From positions 1-15,080 of the forward strand of contig CATVYG010000044.1 in assembly GCA_958348225.1 (NCBI GenBank): 15,080 bases of DNA, in the 5' to 3' direction. A model generated the notes under the pieces. The model did no database searches. It saw nothing but the letters and a program-made list of their open reading frames with translations, and was not told the DNA's origin. Shown piece after piece: positions 6,105 to 12,170 of this stretch. A program made the translations under genes and the position numbers. The first letter of the stretch is position 1, and the number at the start of each line of letters is the position of its first letter. The stretch comes from an uncultured Collinsella sp. GTDB lineage: Bacteria; Actinomycetota; Coriobacteriia; Coriobacteriales; Coriobacteriaceae.

Positions 6105-6650
6105 ATGATGTGGTTTACCGCCGATCTGCACCTGGGCGATACGAATATCTTGCACGACATGGACCGGCCGTTTGGCTCGGTCGAGGAGATGAATCGCAAG
6201 GTCATCGATGCCATCAATGAGTGCGTGGCTGTGGATGACCGTCTCTACATCCTGGGTGACTTTACCTATCGTTTGCCCCTGGCGGAGGCGGTGCGCCTGC
6301 GCGAGCGTATTGCCTGCCAAAACGTGACGCTCATCCGTGGTAACCATGACGGCGATTGGGAAGATCCCGACGTGCCGCAAATTTGGGAAGACGTGCGTGA
6401 TTATCTGGAGATTGCCCCCGGCTATGCCAAGGGCCATCGTCTGGTTATGAGCCACTACCCCATGCTTAGCTGGAATGGCAAGGCACGTGGCGCCATCATG
6501 CTGCACGGGCATATCCACAGCAGGGGAGACCGCACCAACGCGCGCAACCGCGATCGCGAGCGCCCTATCTTTCGCTACGATGTCGGTCTCGATGCCAACG
6601 ACTACAAGCCCGTAAGCCGAGACCAGATCTTGAGCTTCTTTGGACTGTAG
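6105..6650 (+). CDS. Calcineurin-like metallophosphoesterase
   Basis: This is a 181-residue, single-domain cytoplasmic phosphoesterase with a dinuclear metal site. All family motifs are present in order: D7-L-H9, G51-D52, G79-N80-H81-D82, H117 in SHYPM, and H134-G-H136-I-H138. It resembles small COG4186-type phosphohydrolases, whose substrates are mostly unknown. I chose ATG 6105 because GAGGA lies eight bases upstream; ATG 6090 would give five extra residues but its ATG overlaps the Shine-Dalgarno. ATG 6108 is also possible. The gene follows the HIRAN and 59-residue genes by 66 bases, with a possible promoter of its own. A hairpin with a T-run follows at 6672-6705. Confidence 0.92.
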   Translation: MMWFTADLHLGDTNILHDMDRPFGSVEEMNRKVIDAINECVAVDDRLYILGDFTYRLPLAEAVRLRERIACQNVTLIRGNHDGDWEDPDVPQIWEDVRDYLEIAPGYAKGHRLVMSHYPMLSWNGKARGAIMLHGHIHSRGDRTNARNRDRERPIFRYDVGLDANDYKPVSRDQILSFFGL

Positions 6651-6669
6651 CTGCAAGTGCAGGTAGAAT
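6640..6669 (+). promoter_or_regulatory. Possible promoter of the antiterminator gene
   Basis: TTGGAC (6640-6645) and TAGAAT (6664-6669) are separated by 18 bases. The -10 matches five of six positions and the -35 is weak. The -35 lies within the last codons of the metallophosphoesterase gene. Confidence 0.35.
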
Positions 6670-6671
6670 GA

Positions 6672-6705
6672 ACGCGCCGTGTGGATGGTCTGCACGGCGT
6701 GTTTT
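6672..6705 (+). terminator. Terminator of the metallophosphoesterase gene
   Basis: ACGCGCCGTG pairs with CACGGCGTGT over ten bases (one G-U) around an 11-base loop, and the T-run continues to 6705. If the promoter at 6640-6669 is real, this hairpin also forms at the very 5' end of the antiterminator mRNA. Confidence 0.7.
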
Positions 6706-6723
6706 AGTAGGAGCGATGATTCC

Positions 6724-7560
6724 ATGAGGGCTGTCCAGCGCATTAACCACAACGCTGCCATCTGCGAAGACGGCGCGGGGCGCCAGCTCATCGCGTTGGG
6801 TCGCGGTATCGGCTTTGGCGATATGCCGCACGATGTCGATTTGGATGTCGTCACCCGCACCTTTTACGGTATCGATTCCAAGTACCTGGCGTTTATCGAC
6901 GAAGTTGATCCCGAGGTGCTGGAGTTTTCCGCCCAGCTGGCCGATATCGCAACTGGGCAACTTTCGTACGAATTGAGTCCTAATCTGCCCATTACGCTGG
7001 CAGATCATATCCAGTTTGCCATTAAGCGCGCCCGCGAACATATGGTGGTGTCGTTGCCGCTCAAGCGCGATCTGGAGCAGCTGCATCCTATTGAGTATCG
7101 ATTGGGCGAGCTAGCCGTTCGCGGCATTAAGAAAACTTTTGCCATTCGCATGCCCCAGAGTGAGGCCGCGGGCATTGCCATGTCGATTATCAATGCGGCG
7201 ATTAAGCCGAGTGAGCGGCGCGTGCTTGCCGAACAGCACGAGGAGCATCTGCTCGACATGACGGTTGCAATTATTCAAGAAGAGTTGGGTGTGACGGTCG
7301 ACCGCTCGTCGTTTGCCTTTACTCGCTTTGCCACCCATGTGCGCTATCTGCTCGACCGCGTGGCAAAGAAAGAGCCGATTGATACCGAGAACTCAGGTCT
7401 CTACGACGTGCTCGTGGAGCAGTATCCGGCGGCATCGCGCTGTGCTCATCGTATCGACGATCTGATTCAAGAGGCCTTTGGCGAGCCATTGGCCCAAGAA
7501 GAGCTCGTCTATCTGATCATGCACGTGAATCGCGTGGCTCCCACCAGCCTGGATAGATAG
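6724..7560 (+). CDS. BglG/LicT-family transcription antiterminator
   Basis: This is an RNA-binding regulator that stabilises a RAT hairpin and blocks an overlapping terminator when its PTS sugar is present. The 278-residue product has an N-terminal RNA-binding CAT domain (residues 1-55: RINHNAAIC and ALGRGIGFG) and two PTS regulation domains. PRD1 keeps its first histidine (H95 in LADHI), but the second, normally in an 'IGFIALH'-like segment, is replaced by S154 (AGIAMSI). PRD2 keeps both, H205 in FATHVRYLL and H267 in LIMHVNR. ATG 6724 is chosen because it gives the family-typical N-terminus (MRAVQRINHN), with AGGAG ten bases upstream; the upstream in-frame extension lacks homology. A matching RAT/terminator leader lies downstream at 7675-7764, before the PTS gene. 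Confidence 0.93.
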   Translation: MRAVQRINHNAAICEDGAGRQLIALGRGIGFGDMPHDVDLDVVTRTFYGIDSKYLAFIDEVDPEVLEFSAQLADIATGQLSYELSPNLPITLADHIQFAIKRAREHMVVSLPLKRDLEQLHPIEYRLGELAVRGIKKTFAIRMPQSEAAGIAMSIINAAIKPSERRVLAEQHEEHLLDMTVAIIQEELGVTVDRSSFAFTRFATHVRYLLDRVAKKEPIDTENSGLYDVLVEQYPAASRCAHRIDDLIQEAFGEPLAQEELVYLIMHVNRVAPTSLDR

Positions 7561-7581
7561 GGGGTCTCTGGCGCCCCCTTT
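7559..7581 (+). terminator. Weak terminator behind the antiterminator gene
   Basis: AGGGGG (7559-7564) pairs with CCCCCT (7574-7579) around a nine-base loop, followed by only three T. It overlaps the stop codon. Readthrough is likely, so the PTS gene may be transcribed from both its own promoter and this one. Confidence 0.55.
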
Positions 7582-7657
7582 CCGTTATGGCGACCGTTTG
7601 CGGGCCGTTTGCTACCGTTCATCGGTAATCTGAGCCGCAGCGAACGCATCTGCCGCA

Positions 7658-7663
7658 TATACT
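7658..7663 (+). promoter_or_regulatory. Possible -10 box of the PTS leader
   Basis: TATACT is a five-of-six match. It would place the transcription start near 7670, just before the RAT at 7675, which is the usual arrangement. No good -35 is visible. Confidence 0.35.
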
Positions 7664-7674
7664 CGCCGTGTGTT

Positions 7675-7711
7675 GGGTGTTACTCACGGCGCAGCTCCGA
7701 GAGGCACTACC
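7675..7711 (+). promoter_or_regulatory. Ribonucleic antiterminator (RAT), target of the BglG/LicT-type protein
   Basis: The site follows the RAT architecture. GG (7675-7676) pairs with CC (7710-7711), GTG (7677-7679) with CAC (7705-7707), and CTC (7683-7685) with GAG (7701-7703). The internal loop TTA/G matches LicT-type RATs. Compared with the Bacillus LicT RAT, TTG/CAA is replaced by GTG/CAC and CTG/CAG by CTC/GAG, which are paired substitutions that keep the helices. An upper CGG/CCG stem closes the apical loop. The right arm overlaps the terminator's left arm. Confidence 0.75.
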
Positions 7712-7764
7712 GATTCTGCCGAGGCCATTATTGGGTCTCTGTCGGTTGTGCGCGGGGCTTTTTT
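7693..7764 (+). terminator. Regulated terminator in the PTS leader
   Basis: AGCTCCG (7693-7699) pairs with CGGGGCT (7753-7759), ending in TTTTTT. Further up, GCAC/GTGC, ACCGA/TCGGT and GAGGCC/GGTCTC continue the stem with small interruptions. Bases 7693-7711 are shared with the RAT, so only one structure can form at a time. Confidence 0.75.
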
Positions 7765-7903
7765 CATGTCGATCCACCCGGGAATCACATGCAATGAAAT
7801 CTCTTGCCAACGGATATCGCGTGCTGCGCAGGCGCGAGCGGAATCGTGCGTCTTGATGCTGTGAAGGCCCACAGACCTTTAGTTGGAAGAGAAGGGATTC
7901 GAC

Positions 7904-9352
7904 ATGGCTGTCGATAACAAGAAGATTGCCGAGGACGTGCTTGCTGCCGTCGGCGGCGCCTCCAATGTGACGAACGCGACGCACTGCATGACCCGTCTGC
8001 GTCTGAACCTTAAGGATCAGTCCATCCCCAATGACGATGAAGTTAAGAAGATCAAGGGTGTTCTGGGTGTCCAGTGGTCTGGCGGCCAGTATCAGGTCAT
8101 CATCGGTCAGAACGTACCGAAGGTCTACGACGCCGCCATTGCGCTGGGAGTTAAGGGCGAAGGCTCCATTGACGAGAACCTCGATGGCGGCACCAAGGAG
8201 CCGCTGACGCTCAAGACTGCGGGCAACAAGATCCTCAACTATCTCTCCAAGACCATGGTCATGACGATCCCCATCATCATGGGTGCTGCCATGTTCCGTA
8301 CCATCGCTGTGGTTTGCGGTGACGGCATGCTCGGTATTTGGTCTGCCGACTCCGACATCTACAACTTCTTCTACAGCTGGATTTATAACGCTGGCTATTA
8401 TTTCCTTCCCGTTTATTTGGGTTGGGCTGCTGCGAAGCAGCTTGGCTGCAGCCAGCCACTCGGCATGATGCTCGGCGGTGTGCTCATTGCTCCTGAGTTC
8501 ATGACGTTGGTCAACGCTGCGGCGGATTCGGGCGTAACGACCACCATGGTCTACGGCGTGCTGCCGGCCCAGCTGAACAACTATTCCTCCACCGTGCTCC
8601 CCATGGTTCTGTCCATGCCGGTGCTTATGGTCGTCGAGAAGTTCATGAAGAAGGTCGTTCCCGACATGCTCTCTACGGTGTTTGTACCCGTGGGCACCAT
8701 GGCCGTTATGATCCCCGTTTCGTTGTGCGTGCTGGCTCCGATCGGCTCCATCCTGGGCAGCATGGTCGGCAACTTTATGTTCGGTCTCGGTAACGCCGGC
8801 GGCATCGTCACCATCCTCTCCCTCGTCGTCATTGCCGCACTTTGGGAGTTCCTGGTTATGACCGGTATGCACCAGGTCCTGCTTGCCCTTGGTATTGTGC
8901 AGCTGCTCACCCTGGGCTCCGACTCCTGCGTTATGGTCGCGGCCGGTATCTCTCAGTTCGCTACGTGGGGCATGGCCTTCGGTGCCTTCCTGCGCCTTAA
9001 GGAGACCGACGAGAAGGGCGCCATGCTCGGCTTCTCGCTCTCCGGTATCGTGGGCGGCGTGACGGAGCCCGCATTGTATGGCTGTGGCTTTAAGTACACT
9101 CGCTGCCTGGGCGCCATGGTTGCCGGCGGTGCTATCGGCGGTTTGATCGCAGCCCTCACCAATGTGACAACGTATGTTCTGGGCGCGACCAATATTCTGG
9201 GCGTCACCGGCTTTGTTGCCGGCGGAACGGCTAATCTCGTCTGGGGTTGCGTTGCATCGGGCGCTGCATTTGTTGCCGCCGCTGCCATCGCCTACCTCTT
9301 TGGCTTTAGCAAGGATCAGCTCGAGGAAGATGTTGATGCCGCTAAGGCTTAA
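7904..9352 (+). CDS. PTS glucose/glucoside-family IIBC transporter protein
   Basis: This membrane permease phosphorylates its sugar during uptake. The 482-residue product starts with a IIB domain (residues 1-90, phosphorylated C28 in ATHCMTRLRL). A multi-span IIC domain follows from about residue 105, with the conserved GVTEPALYG segment. It resembles the beta-glucoside/sucrose/trehalose subfamily. No IIA domain is attached: the protein ends about 15 residues after the last membrane span, so a separate or shared IIA must serve it. ATG 7904 is chosen for the GAAGGG seven to eight bases upstream and the IIB-type N-terminus. The 5' leader carries the RAT and terminator, and bases 7765-7903 show no further structure that I recognise. 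The substrate is unknown; the following deacetylase hints at an acetylated sugar. Confidence 0.93.
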   Translation: MAVDNKKIAEDVLAAVGGASNVTNATHCMTRLRLNLKDQSIPNDDEVKKIKGVLGVQWSGGQYQVIIGQNVPKVYDAAIALGVKGEGSIDENLDGGTKEPLTLKTAGNKILNYLSKTMVMTIPIIMGAAMFRTIAVVCGDGMLGIWSADSDIYNFFYSWIYNAGYYFLPVYLGWAAAKQLGCSQPLGMMLGGVLIAPEFMTLVNAAADSGVTTTMVYGVLPAQLNNYSSTVLPMVLSMPVLMVVEKFMKKVVPDMLSTVFVPVGTMAVMIPVSLCVLAPIGSILGSMVGNFMFGLGNAGGIVTILSLVVIAALWEFLVMTGMHQVLLALGIVQLLTLGSDSCVMVAAGISQFATWGMAFGAFLRLKETDEKGAMLGFSLSGIVGGVTEPALYGCGFKYTRCLGAMVAGGAIGGLIAALTNVTTYVLGATNILGVTGFVAGGTANLVWGCVASGAAFVAAAAIAYLFGFSKDQLEEDVDAAKA

Positions 9353-9381
9353 GACATCTGTTTAGGTAGGATAATTACCTG

Positions 9382-9408
9382 GGGCACTTGGCTACACTCC
9401 AAGTGCCC
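9382..9408 (+). terminator. Hairpin between the PTS and deacetylase genes
   Basis: GGGCACTTGG and CCAAGTGCCC form a perfect ten-base stem with a seven-base loop, followed by GTTTCC. The short T-run suggests partial termination, which would lower deacetylase expression relative to the transporter. Confidence 0.65.
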
Positions 9409-9430
9409 GTTTCCATAGATTGGAGTCGTT

Positions 9431-10195
9431 GTGAAGCAATTGCTTATTCGTGCCGATGATCTTGGTTATTCGTACGCCGTTGACTTGGGGATCGCCCGTA
9501 GCGTCAACGAGGGCTTGGTGCGCTCAGCGGGCCTTATGCCAAATATGCCCGAGGCCGAGCGTGGGTGGTCGCTCGTGGCGGATGCCGATATTGCAGTGGG
9601 CCAGCATACCAACGTGTGCCTGGGCAAGCCGTGTGCCGACCCGGCGCTCATCCCGAGCATGCTCAACGAGAACGGCGAGTTCCATAGCAGCCGTACCTTC
9701 CGCGAGCATTTTAAGCGCGGCGAGGAGCTGATAGACTTCGACGAGGCCTGCATCGAGATTCGTGCGCAGCACGACCGCCTTGTCGAGATTGTGGGCCGCG
9801 AGCCCGATTACTTTGAGGCCCATGCCGTCATGAGCAAAAATCTTAACCGAGCGATCTCGACGGTTGCTCAGGAGCTGGGCCTTAAGGAGCAAAAGGCAAG
9901 CTTCGACCCGACGGCGGTGGTGCGTTGCGGAGATACCGACCTGCGCATGGTGATGCGCTCGATGGAACCGGGCTACGAGCCCAAAGAGGCAATCATGCAG
10001 ACAGTTCGCGAGATGTCCGACGGCGAGACGGTCGTCTTTGTGTGTCACCCGGGCTATCTCGATCGTTTTATCCTTGAGAACAGCTCGCTTACGGTCGATC
10101 GTGCCAAGGAAGTCGATGCGTTGACCGATCCTGAGCTGCGCGCTTGGCTCGAGTCTCAACCCGATCTTCGCCTGATCGACTACCGCGACCTGTAA
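9431..10195 (+). CDS. chbG: ChbG/YdjC-family carbohydrate deacetylase
   Basis: This family removes acetyl groups from N-acetylated sugars; ChbG of E. coli deacetylates chitobiose and its phosphate. The 254-residue product has the family's N-terminal RADDLGYS with catalytic D9/metal-binding D10, H59 in VGQHTN, H131 in FEAHAVMS, and VFVCHPGYLD (H206). The usual D-G-H-x-H-x-H motif is reduced to E-A-H-A-V-M-S, which keeps the first histidine, the expected metal ligand, but loses the others. The start is a GTG at 9431, set by GGAG five bases upstream and by the family N-terminus. It lies 78 bases after the PTS gene on the same strand, behind a partial terminator. It probably processes the sugar phosphate imported by that transporter, which is an inference from position. 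Confidence 0.85.
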   Translation: MKQLLIRADDLGYSYAVDLGIARSVNEGLVRSAGLMPNMPEAERGWSLVADADIAVGQHTNVCLGKPCADPALIPSMLNENGEFHSSRTFREHFKRGEELIDFDEACIEIRAQHDRLVEIVGREPDYFEAHAVMSKNLNRAISTVAQELGLKEQKASFDPTAVVRCGDTDLRMVMRSMEPGYEPKEAIMQTVREMSDGETVVFVCHPGYLDRFILENSSLTVDRAKEVDALTDPELRAWLESQPDLRLIDYRDL

Positions 10196-10204
10196 AGACC
10201 CAAA

Positions 10205-10236
10205 CCACTACAAGGGAACAGGCACCTTTGTGGTGG
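10205..10236 (+). other. Hairpin after the deacetylase gene
   Basis: CCACTACAAGGG (10205-10216) pairs with CCTTTGTGGTGG (10225-10236) over 12 bases with two G-U pairs and an eight-base loop. It has no T-run and stands five bases before the real terminator, giving two hairpins in tandem. Confidence 0.5.
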
Positions 10237-10240
10237 CTCT

Positions 10241-10275
10241 GGCGCCGTTGCCATTATGGCGGCGGCGCCTTTTTT
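10241..10275 (+). terminator. Intrinsic terminator of the PTS-deacetylase operon
   Basis: GGCGCCGTTGCC pairs with GGCGGCGGCGCC over 12 bases (two G-U pairs), with a short loop and TTTTTT. Confidence 0.9.
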
Positions 10276-10333
10276 GTCCGCGCGGCGCGGTAGAGTGTAG
10301 CCGGTTGATATTTGCGTCCATCGAGGAGCTGCT

Positions 10334-12091
10334 ATGAACGAGATCAAGTGCCCGCATTGCGGCGAAGTTTTTAAGGTCGATGCATCCGGCTATGCGGATA
10401 TCGTCAAGCAGGTGCGCGATGCCGTGTTTTCGCGCGACCTGGATGAGCGTGTGAAGGCAGTCCAACGCGAGGGCGAGCAGGCGCTGGAGCTTGAGCGCTC
10501 GCGTTCGACGGCTGCCTTGCAACAGGCAGAGTCTCAGCGCAATGCCCAGCTTGTCGAGCAGAAGAACACTGCGGATCAGAAACTGGCGCAAGAGGTTGCC
10601 AAGCGCGATGCTGAGCTTGCCGAGCTGCGCGCTAAGCTCGAGGGCGCTGCCGCAGAGCGCGAGAGTGCAAGCCAGCGCGCGGCGGTTGAGGCCCGTGCCG
10701 ACGCTCAAAAGGAGAATGCCGAGCTTCAGCGCGAGATCGACAATTTGCGTGCGCAGCTGGGGCGCAAGGATGACGAAGCCAAGCTTGTCGAGTCGGCGGC
10801 GCGCAATGCCGCTCAAAACGATTTGGCCGCACGCGATGCGCAGATTGCCGAATTGCAGGCAAAGCTCTCCGCGGCGGACAAGGCCCAGGAGATGGCGCTC
10901 GCCGCAGCCGCGGCCGAGTCGCAGCGTGAGCTCGATGCCGCTCGCAGCGAGGCCGAGCGCGCGCTTACTGACTATCGCGCGAAGGTGCAAGAGAAGTTTT
11001 CCGCCGCAAAGGCTCAGTCCGAGCAAGAGGCCGAGGGGCTGCGTGCCCAGTTGCGCGAGCAGGAACTGATGGCAAAAATGAACCTGTCAGAGGCGGTCGC
11101 CGCGGCGGAGCGAGAGCGCGATGAGGCACGTGCCAAGCTGACGAGCGAGCTGGCGGTGCGCGATTCTCGCGAGGAGCAAGCCAAGGCGGCACACGAGCTG
11201 GAGCTTGCGCAGGCCAAGCGCGCGAGCGATGACCTGATTCGCTACAAGGATGAAGAGATTGAGCGCCTTAAGGACATGAAGGTCCGTCTGTCCACCAAGA
11301 TGGTGGGCGAGTCGCTCGAGCAGCACTGCGAGACCGAGTTCAACCGTCTGCGCATGACGGCGTTTCCCAACGCGTACTTCGAGAAAGATAACGATGCGTC
11401 CGAGGGTACCAAGGGCGACTTTATCTTCCGCGAGCGCGACGCGAGCGGTAACGAGGTCATTTCGATTATGTTCGAGATGAAAAACGAGAACGACGAGACC
11501 GCGACCAAGCATAAAAACGAGGACTTCTTTAAGAAACTCGATCACGATCGTCGCCAGAAAGGCTGTGAGTACGCGGTGCTCTGCACGCTGCTCGAGCCCG
11601 AGAGCGAGCTCTATAACGCAGGGATAGTCGACGTGAGCTATCGCTACGAGAAGATGTACGTGATCCGTCCGCAGTTTTTCATTCCCATGATCACGCTCCT
11701 TCGCAACGCTGCCATGGGTTCGTTGCGCTATAAGCAGGAGCTGGCGGAGTACAAACAGCAGAATATCGACGTCACGAACTTCGAAGCCAAGATGGAGAAG
11801 TTCAAGAACGATTTCGGCCGCAACTACGAGATCGCGAGCCGCAAGTTCCAAACGGCAATCGATGAGATCGACAAGACGATTAGCCATCTGCAGAAAACCA
11901 AGGAGGCGTTGCTGTCCTCCGAGAACAATCTGCGCCTAGCCAACAAGAAGGCCGACGATCTTACCATTCGCAAGCTCACGTGGGGCAACAAGACCATGAA
12001 GGCGGCGTTTGACGAGGCGCGTGGGGCTGCGTCAGAGACAAACGATGAGCCGGCCGAGGCGGATTCGTATGAGGTCGAGGATGCCGAGTAA
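10334..12091 (+). CDS. DUF2130 protein with zinc-knuckle start and long coiled coil
   Basis: This 585-residue protein has three parts. A CxxC zinc-type motif (C6-P-H-C9-G) opens it. Then comes a very long alanine/glutamate/arginine-rich coiled coil (about residues 30-310). The DUF2130 domain (about 315-545) begins at MVGESLEQHCE. Within it, GDFIF (D362) and FEMKNEND (E381-x-K383) form a PD-(D/E)XK-like core, so a DNA nuclease-type fold is likely; RmuC-type proteins combine a coiled coil and nuclease fold in a similar way. The cellular role of the family is not established. GAGGAG lies five bases before the ATG. The acidic C-terminal tail (SETNDEPAEADSYEVEDAE) is probably disordered. It is transcribed alone, converging on the helicase gene. 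Confidence 0.88.
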   Translation: MNEIKCPHCGEVFKVDASGYADIVKQVRDAVFSRDLDERVKAVQREGEQALELERSRSTAALQQAESQRNAQLVEQKNTADQKLAQEVAKRDAELAELRAKLEGAAAERESASQRAAVEARADAQKENAELQREIDNLRAQLGRKDDEAKLVESAARNAAQNDLAARDAQIAELQAKLSAADKAQEMALAAAAAESQRELDAARSEAERALTDYRAKVQEKFSAAKAQSEQEAEGLRAQLREQELMAKMNLSEAVAAAERERDEARAKLTSELAVRDSREEQAKAAHELELAQAKRASDDLIRYKDEEIERLKDMKVRLSTKMVGESLEQHCETEFNRLRMTAFPNAYFEKDNDASEGTKGDFIFRERDASGNEVISIMFEMKNENDETATKHKNEDFFKKLDHDRRQKGCEYAVLCTLLEPESELYNAGIVDVSYRYEKMYVIRPQFFIPMITLLRNAAMGSLRYKQELAEYKQQNIDVTNFEAKMEKFKNDFGRNYEIASRKFQTAIDEIDKTISHLQKTKEALLSSENNLRLANKKADDLTIRKLTWGNKTMKAAFDEARGAASETNDEPAEADSYEVEDAE

Positions 12092-12110
12092 GGCATAACG
12101 TATAGTGCAA

Positions 12111-12148
12111 AAGCGGGGCCGCTAGCGATGTTGCCAGCGGCCCCGCTT
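12111..12148. terminator. Bidirectional terminator between DUF2130 and helicase genes
   Basis: AAGCGGGGCCGCT and AGCGGCCCCGCTT form a perfect 13-base stem. On the minus strand it is followed by TTTT; on the plus strand by CGTTTCGTT. It serves the two convergent genes. Confidence 0.85.
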
Positions 12149-12170
12149 CGTTTCGTTCCAGTATGTTCGG

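Noticed and set aside
6063..6860. 265-codon minus-strand frame
   Set aside because: It is antisense to the metallophosphoesterase, whose five metal motifs are intact.
7619..8872. 417-codon open frame on the minus strand
   Set aside because: It covers the PTS leader and the PTS gene in reverse; the His/Asp-rich product is typical of antisense of GC-rich genes.
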